Positions 19,579 through 31,200 of a stretch of 64,000 nucleotides of DNA are shown here, piece by piece. Both the position numbers and the translations under genes were made by a program. This DNA comes from Pseudomonas oleovorans subsp. oleovorans (GTDB lineage Bacteria; Pseudomonadota; Gammaproteobacteria; Pseudomonadales; Pseudomonadaceae), in contig NZ_NIUB01000010.1 in NCBI RefSeq assembly GCF_002197815.1, positions 79,064 through 143,063 of the forward strand, given 5' to 3'. The notes under the pieces were generated by a model, which had not been told where the DNA came from, did not search any database, and saw nothing but the letters and a program-made list of their open reading frames with translations. The number at the start of each line of letters is the position of its first letter. Position 1 is the first letter of the stretch.

Positions 19579-19728
19579 GGCTATGTCTGCGCTAAGTGTT
19601 GGGAGTGGGTGCAAAGGCCCGTAGGGTGGGCTTTAGCCCACCAACGGTGGTTGGCGTGGGCTAAAGCCCACCCTACAAGGCTCCCGGCCTTCCTTGGAAC
19701 CCTAGCAACAGTTAACAGGGACATAGCC
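19579..19728. mobile_element. MITE-like 150-bp element inserted in the rpsT terminator
   Basis: The ends are inverted, ggctatgtctgcgctaagtg against ggctatgtccctgttaactg (about 18 of 23 positions match, the first nine perfectly). The 8-bp direct repeat ATAAAAAA flanks it at 19571-19578 and 19729-19736. It encodes nothing and encloses a gtagggtgggctttagccca palindrome (19621-19675). The direct repeat is the A/T tail of the rpsT terminator, so the element landed in the terminator. The mobilising transposase is not in this window. Confidence 0.75.
19621..19675. repeat. Palindromic repeat (gtagggtggg type) inside the MITE-like element
   Basis: gtagggtgggctttagccca and its complement tgggctaaagcccaccctac around a 15-bp spacer. 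Related half units are at 55557-55583 and around 56195-56230. Confidence 0.75.
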
Positions 19729-19756
19729 ATAAAAAACCGGCCTCCAGGGCCGGTTT
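19729..19756 (-). terminator. rpsT intrinsic terminator
   Basis: On the minus strand, an aaccggcc / ggccggtt hairpin is followed by a T-run. The T-run is one of the two ATAAAAAA direct repeats that flank the inserted element. Confidence 0.88.
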
Positions 19757-19774
19757 TTCAAGAACCTGTCGCAG

Positions 19775-20053
19775 TTAAGCGGCAGCAGCTTCGCCCAGCG
19801 CCTTGATGTGCGCGTTCAGGCGGCTCTTGTGACGAGCGGCTTTGTTCTTGTGGATGATGCCTTTGTCAGCCATGCGGTCGATGACCGGAACGGCTGCAGT
19901 GTAAGCGGTTTTGGCAAGCTCGAGATCTTTGGCAGCAATAGCCTTGACTACGTTCTTGATGTAGGTACGAACCATCGAGCGCAGGCTGGCGTTATGGCTA
20001 CGGCGCTTCTCAGCCTGTTTGGCGCGTTTTTTGGCAGAAGGTGAGTTGGCCAC
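19775..20053 (-). CDS. rpsT: 30S ribosomal protein S20
   Basis: A 92-aa basic primary 16S rRNA-binding protein of the small subunit ([20 protein letters not shown] to [18 protein letters not shown]). I chose GTG 20053 because AGGAG (complement of 20061-20065) lies 7 nt upstream. A TTG two codons earlier would leave almost no spacing. rpsT is divergent from murJ, as is usual in Pseudomonas. Confidence 0.97.
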   Translation of the reverse strand: MANSPSAKKRAKQAEKRRSHNASLRSMVRTYIKNVVKAIAAKDLELAKTAYTAAVPVIDRMADKGIIHKNKAARHKSRLNAHIKALGEAAAA

Positions 20054-20243
20054 CGTCAAGCTCCTCGAAAACTGGGGGGTTACGACAAATAAGGCCGCGA
20101 ATCATGCCGATCCATCTGCCTGCTGTCAAGTCTGATGACGCTTTCCTGTGCTGGCCTGACCAGTGGTGGCTCGCTACACTCGACGCCTTCGTTGGGTGGC
20201 GATTGTCCGCTACTGCACCTTTTTATGGAAGTCGAAATACCCC

Positions 20244-21785
20244 ATGAATCTCCTCAAGTCCCTGGCTGCCGTCAGTTCACTGACCATGGTGTCGCGCGTG
20301 CTGGGGTTCGTGCGCGACACCATCATCGCCCGTACCTTCGGGGCCGGAGTGGCGTCGGACGCCTTCGTGGTGGCCTTCAAACTGCCCAACCTGCTGCGGC
20401 GTATTTTTGCCGAAGGGGCATTCTCGCAGGCCTTCGTGCCGATCCTGGCCGAGTACAAGATGCAGCAGGGCGAGGAGGCCACGCGCACTTTCGTTGCCTA
20501 CGTCTCTGGTTTGCTGACCCTGGTGCTGGCGCTGGTCACGGCCATCGGCGTGCTCGCAGCGCCCTGGATCGTCTGGGCTACGGCACCGGGTTTTGCCGAT
20601 GAGGCCGAGCGTTTCGAGCTGACCGTCGATCTGCTGCGGGTGACCTTTCCTTATATATTGCTGATCTCCCTGTCATCGCTGGCCGGGGCCGTGCTCAATA
20701 CCTGGAACCGTTTTTCGGTGCCTGCGTTCGTGCCGACGCTGCTCAACGTCAGCATGATCGTTTTCGCGCTGTTTCTGACGCCCTATTTCGACCCGCCGAT
20801 CATGGCGCTGGGCTGGGCGGTGCTGGTCGGTGGCCTGGCGCAGTTGCTCTGGCAACTGCCGCACCTGAAGAAGATCGGCATGCTGGTGCTGCCGCGCCTG
20901 AGTTTCGGCGACCTGGGCGTGTGGCGCGTGCTCAAGCAGATGGGGCCGGCGATCTTCGGCGTCTCGGTCAGCCAGATCTCGCTGATCATCAACACCATCT
21001 TCGCCTCCTTTCTGGTGGCTGGCTCGGTGTCCTGGATGTATTACGCCGACCGCCTGATGGAGTTGCCCTCGGGCGTGCTGGGCGTGGCGCTGGGTACCAT
21101 CCTGCTGCCGGCGCTATCGAAAACCTATGCGAGCAAGAATCGTGACGAGTACCGCCGCCTGCTCGATTGGGGGCTGCGTTTGTGCTTTCTGCTGGTGCTG
21201 CCTTGCACCCTGGCGCTGGCGATTCTCGCCGAGCCGTTGGTGGTCTCGCTGTTTCAGTACGGCAAATTCACCGCCAACGATTCGCTGATGACCCAGCAGG
21301 CGCTAATGGCCTATGCGGTCGGCCTGCTGGCACTGATTCTGGTGAAGATTCTTGCACCGGGCTTCTACGCCCAGCAGAACATCAAAACGCCGGTGAAGAT
21401 CGCTGTGGTCAGCCTGTTGGCGACCCAGGTGATGAACGCGCTGTTCGTCTTCGGTCTGGACATGGCGCACGTCGGCCTGGCGCTGGCGATCAGCCTGGCG
21501 GCCTGCCTGAACGCCGGCTTGCTGTACTGGCAACTGCGTCGTGCCGATATCTTCCAGCCGCTGCCGGGCTGGGGGCTGTTTCTGCTCAAGCTGGTGGTCG
21601 CGGTGGCGGTGATGGTTGTCGTGTTGCTGGGGTTGCTGCAGGTCATGCCAGCCTGGGCGGAAGGGGAAATGCTCGTGCGCCTGTTGCGTCTCGGCGCGTT
21701 GGTGGCCGCTGGGCTGGTCGCCTACTTCGGCATGCTGCTGATATTGGGCTTCCGTCCGCGCGATTTTGCCCGGCGGGCCCTGTAG
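20244..21785 (+). CDS. murJ: Lipid II flippase MurJ
   Basis: An essential inner-membrane MOP-family flippase that exports lipid II for peptidoglycan synthesis. 513 aa with about 14 TM helices. The N-terminus [46 protein letters not shown] and ILAEYK are typical, including the cavity arginines. ATG 20244 is set by family start, and the upstream open frame is not coding. ribF follows. Confidence 0.96.
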   Translation: MNLLKSLAAVSSLTMVSRVLGFVRDTIIARTFGAGVASDAFVVAFKLPNLLRRIFAEGAFSQAFVPILAEYKMQQGEEATRTFVAYVSGLLTLVLALVTAIGVLAAPWIVWATAPGFADEAERFELTVDLLRVTFPYILLISLSSLAGAVLNTWNRFSVPAFVPTLLNVSMIVFALFLTPYFDPPIMALGWAVLVGGLAQLLWQLPHLKKIGMLVLPRLSFGDLGVWRVLKQMGPAIFGVSVSQISLIINTIFASFLVAGSVSWMYYADRLMELPSGVLGVALGTILLPALSKTYASKNRDEYRRLLDWGLRLCFLLVLPCTLALAILAEPLVVSLFQYGKFTANDSLMTQQALMAYAVGLLALILVKILAPGFYAQQNIKTPVKIAVVSLLATQVMNALFVFGLDMAHVGLALAISLAACLNAGLLYWQLRRADIFQPLPGWGLFLLKLVVAVAVMVVVLLGLLQVMPAWAEGEMLVRLLRLGALVAAGLVAYFGMLLILGFRPRDFARRAL

Positions 21786-21864
21786 CGGTTTCACGCATCG
21801 CGATGCCTGTTGTGCATGGCCTGCTGTGCGTATAATCGACCACTTTGTGAACAAGAAGCGTGCT

Positions 21865-22815
21865 ATGCAGCTGGTTCGAGGTCTTCATAACCTGCAGCCC
21901 CAGGCGCGGGGCTGTGTGGTCACCATCGGTAATTTCGACGGCGTTCATCGTGGGCACCAGGCCATCCTGGCGCGCCTGCGTGAGCGCGCGGCGGAGTTGG
22001 CCGTGCCCAGCTGCGTGGTGATCTTCGAGCCGCAGCCGCGTGAGTTCTTCGGCCCGGACACGGCGCCGGCGCGCCTGACCCGTCTGCGTGACAAGCTCGC
22101 CCTGCTGGCCGCTGAAGGCGTCGACATGGTGCTGTGCCTGACCTTCAACCGCCGCTTGCGTGAGTTGTCGGCCGCCGAGTTCGTCCAGCGTGTGCTGGTC
22201 GAAGGCCTGGGCGTGAAGGAACTGGAGATCGGCGACGATTTCCGCTTCGGCTGCGACCGTGCAGGGGATTTCGAATTTCTCCAGGCTGCCGGCCAGCGCC
22301 ACGGCTTCAGCGTCGATGCTTCGACCACGGTCGAAGTGCTCGGTGGCCGGGTCAGCAGCACGCGCGTGCGTCAGGCGCTGGCCGATGGCGATTTCGAACT
22401 GGCCGAAGCCTTGCTCGGGCGGCCGTTTCGTATCGCCGGGCGGGTGTTGCACGGGCAGAAGCTCGGTCGCCAGCTCGATGCGCCCACTGCCAACATCCAG
22501 CTCAAGCGGCGCAAGGTGCCGCTGACCGGCGTTTATCTGGTGAGCTGTGAAATCGATGGCGTGATTCAACCGGGCGTCGCCAATATCGGCGTGCGCCCCA
22601 GCGTTGCCGGTGACGGCAGCGCCCATCTGGAAGTGCATCTTCTGGATTTTGCCGGCGATCTGTATGGCCGGCGTCTCTCGGTGGCTTTCCACCACAAGCT
22701 GCGTGATGAGCAGCGTTTCGCCTCGCTGGAGGCCTTGAGGGCGGCGATTGCCGCCGATATCGCCGCTGCCCGTGATTATTGGCAGAGCCACCCGCTGATG
22801 AAGAGCCCGAAATGA
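21865..22815 (+). CDS. ribF: Bifunctional riboflavin kinase / FAD synthetase
   Basis: Makes FMN from riboflavin and then FAD. 316 aa. The N-terminal nucleotidyltransferase has [13 protein letters not shown] (HxGH-type motif, 28-31) and VSSTRVR. The C-terminal flavokinase has [11 protein letters not shown] and TGVYLV. Its stop overlaps the ileS start as ATGA, so translation is probably coupled. Confidence 0.96.
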   Translation: MQLVRGLHNLQPQARGCVVTIGNFDGVHRGHQAILARLRERAAELAVPSCVVIFEPQPREFFGPDTAPARLTRLRDKLALLAAEGVDMVLCLTFNRRLRELSAAEFVQRVLVEGLGVKELEIGDDFRFGCDRAGDFEFLQAAGQRHGFSVDASTTVEVLGGRVSSTRVRQALADGDFELAEALLGRPFRIAGRVLHGQKLGRQLDAPTANIQLKRRKVPLTGVYLVSCEIDGVIQPGVANIGVRPSVAGDGSAHLEVHLLDFAGDLYGRRLSVAFHHKLRDEQRFASLEALRAAIAADIAAARDYWQSHPLMKSPK

Positions 22816-25643
22816 CCGACTACAAAGCTACGCTGAACCTGCCCGATACCCAGTTCCCGATGAAGGCCGGCCTGCCGCAACGCGAGCCGCAGACCCTGCA
22901 GCGCTGGAACGAGATTGGCCTGTATAGCAAGCTGCGCAAGATTGGCGAAAATCGGCCGAAGTTCGTCCTGCACGACGGCCCGCCCTATGCCAACGGCAGC
23001 ATCCACATCGGTCATGCGGTGAACAAGATCCTCAAGGACATCATCACCCGCTCCAAGACCCTGGCCGGCTTCGACGCGCCCTACGTGCCGGGCTGGGACT
23101 GCCATGGCCTGCCGATCGAGCACAAGGTCGAAACCACCTTCGGCAAGAATCAGCCGGCCGACCTGACCCGCGAGCGCTGCCGCAGCTATGCCGGCGAGCA
23201 GATCGAAGGGCAGAAGGCCGACTTCATCCGCCTCGGTGTGCTCGGCGACTGGGACAATCCGTACAAGACCATGGACTTTGCCAACGAGGCCGGCGAGATC
23301 CGCGCCCTGGCCGAGATGGTCAGGCAGGGCTTCGTGTTCAAGGGGCTGAAGCCGGTGAACTGGTGCTTCGACTGCGGCTCGGCGCTGGCTGAGGCCGAGG
23401 TGGAGTATCAGGACAAGAAATCCGATGCCATCGACGTCGCCTTCCCGATCGAAGACGTAGACAAGCTGGCCGCCGCCTTCGGCCTGAGCGAGCTGAGCAA
23501 GCCGACCGCCATCGTCATCTGGACCACCACGCCCTGGACCATCCCGGCCAACCAGGCGCTCAACGTACATCCGGAGTTCACCTACGCCCTCGTCGACACC
23601 GGTGAGCGCCTGCTGCTGCTGGCCGAGGAGCTGGTCGAATCCTGCCTGCAGCGCTACGGCCTGCAAGGTCAGGTGATCGCTACCGCCCCCGGCGCCGCAC
23701 TGGAGCTGATCCGCTTCCGTCATCCGTTCTACGAGCGTTTCTCGCCGGTGTACCTGGCCGAGTACGTCGAGCTGGGCGCCGGTACCGGTATCGTCCACTC
23801 GGCGCCGGCTTATGGTGAGGACGACTTCCGTACCTGCAAAGCCTATGGCATGAGCAACGACGACATTCTCAGTCCGGTGCAGAGCAATGGCGTCTACACC
23901 CCGGACCTGCCGTTCTTCGGTGGCCAGTTCATCTGGAAGGCCAACCCGGCCATCGTCGAGAAGCTGGCCGAAGTCGGCGCGCTGCTCAAGCATCAGCCGA
24001 TCCAGCACAGCTACATGCACTGCTGGCGCCACAAGACGCCGCTGATCTACCGCGCCACCGCACAATGGTTCGTCGGCATGGACACCCAGCCCAAGCAGGG
24101 CGCTCCCCTGCGTGAGCGCGCGCTGGCCGCCATCGAGCAGACCCAGTTCGTCCCGGCCTGGGGCCAGGCGCGTCTGCACAGCATGATCGCCGGTCGTCCC
24201 GACTGGTGCATCTCGCGTCAGCGCAACTGGGGCGTGCCGATCCCGTTCTTCCTGCACAAGGCTACCGGCGAGCTGCACCCGCGCACCGTCGAGCTGATGG
24301 AAGAAGTGGCCAAGCGTGTCGAGCAAGAGGGCATTGAAGCCTGGTTCAAACTCGACGGCGCCGAGCTGCTTGGCGCCGAAGCGGCTGACTACGACAAGAT
24401 CAACGACACCCTGGACGTGTGGTTCGACTCCGGCACCACGCACTGGCACGTGCTGCGTGGCTCGCACGGCATGGGCCACACCGACGGCCCGCGCGCCGAT
24501 CTGTACCTCGAAGGTTCGGATCAGCACCGCGGCTGGTTCCACTCGTCCCTGCTGACTGGCAGCGCCATCGATGGCCACGCGCCTTACAAGGCGCTGCTGA
24601 CTCACGGCTTTGTGGTCGACGAGAACGGCCGCAAGATGTCCAAGTCGCTCGGCAACGTGGTCGCCCCGCAGGAGGTCAACGACAGCCTGGGCGCCGACAT
24701 CATGCGCCTGTGGGTCGCCTCCACCGACTATTCCGGCGAGATGGCCGTGTCCAAGGTGATCCTGCAGCGCAGCGCCGATGCCTACCGCCGTATCCGCAAC
24801 ACCGCGCGCTTCATGCTGGCCAACCTCAATGGCTTCGATCCGGCCAAGGATCTGCTGCAGCCCGAACAGATGCTCGACCTCGACCGCTGGGCGGTGGACG
24901 CAGCCCTGCGCCTGCAGGAAGAGATCATCGAGGCCTACGCCGATTACCGCTTCTGGAACGTCTATTCCAAGGTGCACAACTTCTGCGTGCAGGAGCTGGG
25001 CGGCTTCTACCTGGACATCATCAAGGACCGTCAATACACCACCGCCGCCGACAGCGTGGCGCGTCGCTCCTGCCAAAGCGCGCTGTTCCACATCAGTGAG
25101 GCGCTGGTACGCTGGATCGCGCCGATCCTGGCCTTCACCGCCGAGGAAATCTGGCAGTTCCTGCCGGGCGAACGCAACGAGTCCGTCATGCTCAGTACCT
25201 GGTATGCCGGCCTGCAGCGCCTGCCGGAAGGCTTCGAGCTGGATCGCGCTTATTGGGATCGCGTCATGGAGGTCAAGGCCGCGGTCAACAAGGAGCTGGA
25301 GAACCTGCGCACGGCCAAGGCCATCGGTGCCAGCCTGCAGGCCGAGGTCACCCTGTTCTGCGACGACGCCAAGCAGGCTGACCTGGCCAAGCTCGGCGAC
25401 GAGCTGCGTTTCGCCCTGATCACCTCGGCGGCGCAAACCGCACCGCTGGCCGACGCGCCGGCCGATGCGGTGGTGACCGAGGTCGAAGGTCTGAAGCTGA
25501 AGATCCTCAAATCCGCCCACGCCAAGTGCGGCCGTTGCTGGCACTTCCGCGCTGATGTCGGCAGTCATGCTGATCATCCGGAGCTGTGCAGCCGTTGCGT
25601 GAGCAACATCGAAGGCGAAGGTGAGGTGCGCAAGCATGCCTGA
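22812..25643 (+). CDS. ileS: Isoleucyl-tRNA synthetase
   Basis: A class I synthetase of 943 aa. HIGH is at residues 65-68 and KMSKS at 608-612. The editing domain ([13 protein letters not shown]) is present, as is the C-terminal zinc finger with CGRCWHFR and CSRC. It overlaps ribF by 4 bp and lspA by 8 bp. The large minus-strand open frame over the whole gene is a GC-rich shadow. Confidence 0.98.
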   Translation: MTDYKATLNLPDTQFPMKAGLPQREPQTLQRWNEIGLYSKLRKIGENRPKFVLHDGPPYANGSIHIGHAVNKILKDIITRSKTLAGFDAPYVPGWDCHGLPIEHKVETTFGKNQPADLTRERCRSYAGEQIEGQKADFIRLGVLGDWDNPYKTMDFANEAGEIRALAEMVRQGFVFKGLKPVNWCFDCGSALAEAEVEYQDKKSDAIDVAFPIEDVDKLAAAFGLSELSKPTAIVIWTTTPWTIPANQALNVHPEFTYALVDTGERLLLLAEELVESCLQRYGLQGQVIATAPGAALELIRFRHPFYERFSPVYLAEYVELGAGTGIVHSAPAYGEDDFRTCKAYGMSNDDILSPVQSNGVYTPDLPFFGGQFIWKANPAIVEKLAEVGALLKHQPIQHSYMHCWRHKTPLIYRATAQWFVGMDTQPKQGAPLRERALAAIEQTQFVPAWGQARLHSMIAGRPDWCISRQRNWGVPIPFFLHKATGELHPRTVELMEEVAKRVEQEGIEAWFKLDGAELLGAEAADYDKINDTLDVWFDSGTTHWHVLRGSHGMGHTDGPRADLYLEGSDQHRGWFHSSLLTGSAIDGHAPYKALLTHGFVVDENGRKMSKSLGNVVAPQEVNDSLGADIMRLWVASTDYSGEMAVSKVILQRSADAYRRIRNTARFMLANLNGFDPAKDLLQPEQMLDLDRWAVDAALRLQEEIIEAYADYRFWNVYSKVHNFCVQELGGFYLDIIKDRQYTTAADSVARRSCQSALFHISEALVRWIAPILAFTAEEIWQFLPGERNESVMLSTWYAGLQRLPEGFELDRAYWDRVMEVKAAVNKELENLRTAKAIGASLQAEVTLFCDDAKQADLAKLGDELRFALITSAAQTAPLADAPADAVVTEVEGLKLKILKSAHAKCGRCWHFRADVGSHADHPELCSRCVSNIEGEGEVRKHA

Positions 25644-26145
25644 GTCCTCGCGTTTCGGGCATCTGCCCTGGCTGCTGCTGAGCCTGCTGATCCTGGTCGC
25701 CGACCGGGTGACCAAGGACATCTTCGAGGGCACGCTGAGCATGTATCAGCGTATCGAAGTGATTCCGGGCTACTTCGACTGGACCCTGGCCTACAACACC
25801 GGCGCGGCATTCAGCTTCCTGGCCGATGCCGCCGGCTGGCAGCGCTGGTTCTTCGCCGCCATCGCCATCGTCGTCAGCGTCGTGCTAGTAGTCTGGCTCA
25901 AGCGCCTCAAGCGTCACGAGACGTTGCTGGCCGTGGCGCTGGCCATGGTCCTGGGTGGTGCGCTGGGTAACCTGTATGACCGCGTGGTGCTTGGTCACGT
26001 GGTCGACTTCATTCTGGTGCATTGGCAGAGCCGCTGGTTCTTCCCGGCCTTCAACCTGGCCGACACCTTTATCACCATTGGCGCCATCCTGCTGGCGCTG
26101 GATATGTTCAAGAGCGACAAGTCCGTGAAGGAGGCTGCGCAATGA
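25636..26145 (+). CDS. lspA: Lipoprotein signal peptidase (signal peptidase II)
   Basis: An inner-membrane aspartyl protease that removes prolipoprotein signal peptides. 169 aa with four TM helices. The catalytic Asp residues are expected at D124 (HVVDFI) and D143 ([11 protein letters not shown]). The conserved NTGAAFSF and GNLYDRV are present. It starts inside the end of ileS and overlaps fkpB by 4 bp. Confidence 0.97.
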   Translation: MPESSRFGHLPWLLLSLLILVADRVTKDIFEGTLSMYQRIEVIPGYFDWTLAYNTGAAFSFLADAAGWQRWFFAAIAIVVSVVLVVWLKRLKRHETLLAVALAMVLGGALGNLYDRVVLGHVVDFILVHWQSRWFFPAFNLADTFITIGAILLALDMFKSDKSVKEAAQ

Positions 26146-26579
26146 CAGACGTACGCATCGGTCCGGACAGGGAAGTGACCCTGCATTTCGCCCTCAAGCT
26201 GGAAAACGGCGATGTGGTCGACAGCACCTTTGACAAGCAGCCGGCCACCTTCAAGGTCGGCGATGGCAACCTGCTGCCCGGCTTCGAGCAGGCACTGTAC
26301 GGCTTCAAGGCTGGCGACAAGCGCAGCGTGCAGGTACAACCGGAGCAGGGCTTCGGCCAGCCCAATCCTCAGAACGTGCAGATCATGCCGCGCAGCCAGT
26401 TCGAGGGCATGGAGCTCTCCGAAGGCCTGCTGGTGATCTTCAACGATGCCGCCAATACCGAGCTGCCAGGCGTGGTCAAGGCGTTCGACGACAAGCAGGT
26501 CACCATCGACTTCAACCATCCGCTGGCCGGCAAGGTGCTGGACTTCGATGTAGAAATCATCGAGGTCAAGGCGCTCTAG
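26142..26579 (+). CDS. fkpB: FKBP-type peptidyl-prolyl isomerase, SlpA/FkpB type
   Basis: A 145-aa cytosolic SlyD/SlpA-like FKBP. It has the split FKBP fold with inserted flap (VTLHFALKLENGDVVDSTF, GDGNLLPGFEQALYG, then LVIFNDAANTELPGVV) and lacks the His-rich SlyD tail. It sits between lspA and ispH, the usual gene order in gamma-proteobacteria. Confidence 0.95.
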   Translation: MTDVRIGPDREVTLHFALKLENGDVVDSTFDKQPATFKVGDGNLLPGFEQALYGFKAGDKRSVQVQPEQGFGQPNPQNVQIMPRSQFEGMELSEGLLVIFNDAANTELPGVVKAFDDKQVTIDFNHPLAGKVLDFDVEIIEVKAL

Positions 26580-26594
26580 CCCGTGCTGCCGCTC

Positions 26595-26624
26595 TTGTAG
26601 GAGCGGCTTCAGCCGCGAAGCTCT
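26595..26624. repeat. Single REP-like hairpin between fkpB and ispH
   Basis: gtaggagcggcttcagccgc, an isolated unit whose GCGGCTTCAGCCGC core is palindromic. A similar unit starts the repeat at 54611. Confidence 0.6.
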
Positions 26625-26717
26625 TGTTGCAGCCTGTGCTTATCCCGCGCAGGCTGTACCTTTCCGGGATCGAACCATAGCGTCGTGCGATCCCCGATCA
26701 ATACCGAGACAGCCAGC

Positions 26718-27662
26718 ATGCATATCAAACTCGCCAATCCCCGAGGCTTCTGCGCCGGTGTCGATCGCGCCATCGAAATCGTCAACCGCGCGCTGGAAGT
26801 CTTCGGCCCGCCGATCTATGTACGCCATGAAGTGGTGCACAACAAATTCGTGGTCGAAGACCTGCGTGCCCGTGGCGCGGTGTTCGTCGAAGAGCTGGAT
26901 CAGGTGCCGGACGACGTCATCGTCATCTTCAGCGCCCATGGCGTCTCCAAGGCCGTGCGCGATGAAGCGGCGCGTCGTGGCCTCAAGGTATTCGACGCCA
27001 CCTGCCCGCTGGTGACCAAGGTGCATATGGAAGTGGTGCGCTACAGCCGCGAGGGCCGTGAGTGCATCCTGATCGGCCACGAAGGCCACCCGGAAGTCGA
27101 AGGCACCATGGGCCAGTACGACGCCAGCAACGGTGGCGCCATCTACCTGGTGGAAGACGAGGCGGACGTCGCCGATCTGCAGGTGCGCAACCCCGAAAAT
27201 CTGGCGTTCGTCACCCAGACTACCCTGTCCATGGACGACACCAGCAAGGTAATCGACGCCCTGCGCACCAAGTTTCCCGCCATTGGCGGCCCGCGCAAGG
27301 ACGACATCTGCTACGCCACACAGAACCGCCAGGACGCGGTCAAGCAGCTGGCCAGCGACTGCGATGTACTGTTGGTGGTCGGTAGCCCGAACAGCTCCAA
27401 CTCCAACCGCCTGCGCGAACTGGCCGAGCGCATGGGGACTCCGGCCTATCTGATCGACGGCGCCGAAGATCTCAAGCGTGAGTGGTTCGATGGCGTGAGT
27501 GGCATCGGCATCACCGCGGGCGCTTCCGCGCCGGAAGTACTGGTACGTGGCGTGGTCGAGCAACTGCGCACCTGGGGCGCAGAAGGAGAGACGGAGCTGG
27601 ACGGTAGGCCAGAGAACATTACGTTCTCCATGCCGAAGGAGTTGCGGGTGAAGCAAGTTTAG
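26718..27662 (+). CDS. ispH: 4-hydroxy-3-methylbut-2-enyl diphosphate reductase
   Basis: The [4Fe-4S] enzyme for the last step of the MEP isoprenoid pathway. 314 aa. Cluster cysteines are Cys12 ([10 protein letters not shown]), the Cys in FDATCPLV and the Cys in [17 protein letters not shown] and [12 protein letters not shown], the substrate-binding SxN motif, are present. Confidence 0.97.
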   Translation: MHIKLANPRGFCAGVDRAIEIVNRALEVFGPPIYVRHEVVHNKFVVEDLRARGAVFVEELDQVPDDVIVIFSAHGVSKAVRDEAARRGLKVFDATCPLVTKVHMEVVRYSREGRECILIGHEGHPEVEGTMGQYDASNGGAIYLVEDEADVADLQVRNPENLAFVTQTTLSMDDTSKVIDALRTKFPAIGGPRKDDICYATQNRQDAVKQLASDCDVLLVVGSPNSSNSNRLRELAERMGTPAYLIDGAEDLKREWFDGVSGIGITAGASAPEVLVRGVVEQLRTWGAEGETELDGRPENITFSMPKELRVKQV

Positions 27663-27693
27663 ATCGTGCCTCATGATTAGGAACGACACGAAC

Positions 27694-27720
27694 AGCTTCT
27701 TCAGCCAAGCTGAAGAAGCT
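27694..27720. terminator. Hairpin between convergent ispH and pilE
   Basis: A perfect 12-bp inverted repeat, agcttcttcagc / gctgaagaagct, with a 3-nt loop. There is no long T-tract. It is probably a shared terminator or 3'-end stabiliser. Confidence 0.6.
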
Positions 27721-27795
27721 GCGAGACGCAGTAACAGGCAAGCAGTAGGTCCTACGGCTCAATCTGGTTGCCACGATATGGGTGATTGTTTTGCT

Positions 27796-28212
27796 CTAGC
27801 GTCGCCAACAGTCTGCCATATTTCCTTTGCTGCTGTTTTTGACGCCGGTGTTTGTCAGCGTTAGATTTCCGCATTTGTCGTCTGCCATTGAGTTTTTTGC
27901 GGTAGCTGTGAGCGTGTAGCTGAATGCATCCACCGCGCTCAAAGTGAGCCCGTAATTTTCTGCTGCACCGTCTTTCGGGGCTTTTGTAAAAGGCAAGTCT
28001 GGTTTAGTGCCGTCAGCTTTAAGATATTTACCGTTGGCTGTGTAGTAGCGCTCCATAAAATGGGAGAGCTCCATAAGGGCAGCCTGCGCATCGGCCCTTT
28101 TGCCTTTGCGCACATGTTCTTGGTAAGACGGGTACGCGATCGCCGCGAGAATGCCAATGACGGCAACCGCGATCATCAGTTCGATTAAGGTGAACCCTTT
28201 ATTCCTGTTCAT
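27796..28212 (-). CDS. pilE: Type IV minor pilin PilE
   Basis: A 138-aa prepilin. The short leader MNRNKG is followed by [27 protein letters not shown], with Gly-1, Phe+1 and Glu5. Two cysteines (DDKCGN, ADCWRR) could form the C-terminal disulfide loop. It is last in the fimT-to-pilE operon and is thought to help form the pilus tip complex with PilY1. No pilY2 lies between it and pilY1: the gap is 39 bp. Confidence 0.93.
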   Translation of the reverse strand: MNRNKGFTLIELMIAVAVIGILAAIAYPSYQEHVRKGKRADAQAALMELSHFMERYYTANGKYLKADGTKPDLPFTKAPKDGAAENYGLTLSAVDAFSYTLTATAKNSMADDKCGNLTLTNTGVKNSSKGNMADCWRR

Positions 28213-28251
28213 TGCACTTATCTCTTGTGTGCGTACGAGGTTGAGTAGCTG

Positions 28252-31200
28252 TCATCGCGATTCCTGCCAGGCATGGCGTCCATAGCGTTGTGACCCTGCA
28301 ACCATAATGCATTGCGGTGCGGCTCCCGCTGAGCCTGCATAGCACAGCCATCGGTAGAGAGGGGTAGCGCCTTTGATCACGCCGATATCAGGGTCAGAGA
28401 TCCCGGAAACAGGAATTTTCTCATCTCCTATGGTGATGTTGTCAGCCTCACTCAGGCTGCCGTCGTTGTTGGTATCGAAGTAGGTGTAATTGAGCCGAGA
28501 CCCGCTGGAGAGATTCAGCGCCATGACCCAGCTTGTACCACCTGCCTTACAGGGGTCTCGCGACGGCGTCATGCTGGTGAAGATGACCCTGTCCGAACGC
28601 AATGTGGCCTTGGAAATTACCCGCTCACCTTTAGCCCCTGCGCCGCCACGGCTAGCTTTCCATGCCAAATCCAAATACCAGCCTTTCTGGTTGGTCAGGT
28701 TGTTGTTGCTGAGCGCGCGCCCCTGGAAGTTATTGGCTTGGACTTCCGAGAGAATCTCCTGAGCGAGCAACTGGGATCTGGTTACGGTGGTGCCGTCATC
28801 AATGATCGCGTAGAAGCTCTGCATGGGCGGCGAGTCGGAAATTTCATTGTCGCCAACGTTCATGTAGGAACCTGTGCCGAACAGCACCATGTGTTGACCT
28901 TTTTCATTGAAGGTCGATGCCAGTGGGGCTGTTATCGGTTGTCGGGTGCTGCCGTCAGTGGCAACAAAGAACGGAGCGCTAGGTGTTGACCAATTGCTGG
29001 CATTACCATCACTCAGATTGATGCGCCACAGATTGCCTTTGGTGTCACCAACGTACAGACGGTCGGCCACCTGATCACCATCCAGGTCCGTCAGCAGTGG
29101 AGAGCCCAGGTCACCAGTGGTATTGAGGGTGATGGTTCTCAGCACGCTGCCGTTGGCAGCGTCAAGGAACCAGATTTTCGCCGTGCTCTGCTCGGTGCTC
29201 CGGTAGCCGCTGGTAACTACGACCGAAAACTTGCCGTTGGGCAATGCCACGATGGCTGGTTGGCCAATCGGTGCGCCCATATCCGGATGGCTGAATTCCC
29301 AGAGAAATTTACTGGCCGACATATTGGTCGGCTCCGTGATGTCTAGAGCGAACACACTGCGCCCCCCTGCCCCGGTAGTGCCGGCGACGATGGTTTTCCA
29401 GCTATTTCCCAGCCAGGCATCGGAAACGCGCGGAGTGCCGTCTACATAATAACGGTGGGAGTACGTCGGGCTCGTCAGGTTGATCAAGTTGGCAAACACG
29501 CCGTTGGGAATAAAGGCGAAAAGCTCCTGACCACCATTACCATTCTCCGCCATGCTGGCATTGAAGCCATGCAGCATGCCGTCGTTGGCGCCAACCACTA
29601 CCATGGGTGTGCGGTTGGCATTATGGCTACGGAACTGTGCGTAAGCATTTCGCGCGCTTGTCCAACTGCTACCCGTCAGGCGAGTGTAGCCGTAATCCTG
29701 ATTTGCGACGAACTGAGGATCAGAGTTGATGATGTCGCCCAAACGGCTCGCACGCTGGCGAAATTGCTTGCTCTGATCTGAAGCAGTACGCTCCCGGCTA
29801 CGATCCCCACGCAGGAATTCGAGTCGTCTCTCCGCGTTGGTTGCATCGCCTGCAGTCCGCTCACTGTCTGTGTGAAGCAGGCTTTTAAGAGCGGTGCCTA
29901 TTCCATTATTCCAAGTGAATGCGGTGGCGCTGGTGCTGATCGTGCCGTCGCCGGCTGCACTGGCGTTAACCAGAGGTACCGGCGTAAAAATCTTGCGGTT
30001 ACCGGTGCTCATTGCATCGAGTGCAGTTGCCGCGCTCCAAGCCGCATCTGCCTCAACCGTGCCATTGGTGTTGACCTTTTTGGCCAGCAGGTCGCCGCTC
30101 CACAACTTGCTGTCCAGTGAGGACTGGAACACAGCAGTATCGGTTTCCAGGCGAGTTGAGTTGGTTGCGAGAGTGGTAGTGGTGCTGTTCACTTCCTCTG
30201 CAATCTTCGCGAAAGCGATCTTCAGGCTTTCAACCATGCGCGTAGCATCGCTGGCGACGAAAAAGTTGTCGGGGCGCGGGTAGTTATCACCCAGCATGTC
30301 CGTAGTGGTGTGCCACCAGGCTTCTGGCAGCGCAGTGCTTCGCGCGTAGGGGTCACCAAAGTTGTCGGGTACTTTGAAACCACCATATTTAGTTGCCAGC
30401 CAGTACTGGTTTTTATTCTTTGGTTCCAAGAACTGATTTTCCCGCACATCCACCCAGAAAGTGGAGATGGTTTGCTTGCCCGCTATGCTTGGACGTATAT
30501 CGGAGGTATTGGCCAGATAGGCTAGCCCTGCGATATAAGCCGAGTTGCCACGCCCGGTAAAGTCTTGGGCCGAGGCGCTGGTGGTAATACCCTCGAGATT
30601 GAAGAGCGTCTGGGTAGCGCGCACAACATCCATTGGCGTATCGTCATTGAGTGCCGTGTCGCTACTGACTTCACTAGGTTTACTCGGTTTCTCAAAACTA
30701 CTAGTCGCTCCGGGCAGGTTCTTGTCCCTCCACGTATTGACATCGCCGATACCAAGGATCACGTTTTTCTGGCATGCGTACTGGACGGGGTCCTGCCAGG
30801 TAGTGATTACTGGGAAATTGTCTGCCCAACGTGTGCGTGTACTGGTATTGGCGCCGTTTTGGCTGGAGTAGGCCGCAACAGGGCCAAGTCCCCTGAAATA
30901 GCGCATGGCGGTGTAGTAGAGCTCGCTGACCGGGTCGTTACTCTTGTAGTCGTTGCTATTCAGCTGGCCGAATTTATTGATGTAGTTCAGTACTCCACTA
31001 TCAGCAATAGTCACGCCCATGGCGCTGGTAATGCCGTCCGGGTTTCTGACCTGGATCCCTGTTTGTGGGTCCCATTCTCTGGCTGCGGCGTTACTTTCCT
31101 CGCCAACGTTGGGTGTGATCTTTTTGTCGCCAATGAACTTCTGGTTCGCCCGCAGCACGCCACCGTCGCGGGTGGACGATGGGTCATTAAGATAACCGAA

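Noticed and set aside
22776..25742. 988-aa open frame on the minus strand opposite ileS
   Set aside because: It mirrors a highly conserved GC-rich gene with complete synthetase motifs, and its translation has no recognisable domain. It is a codon-bias shadow.
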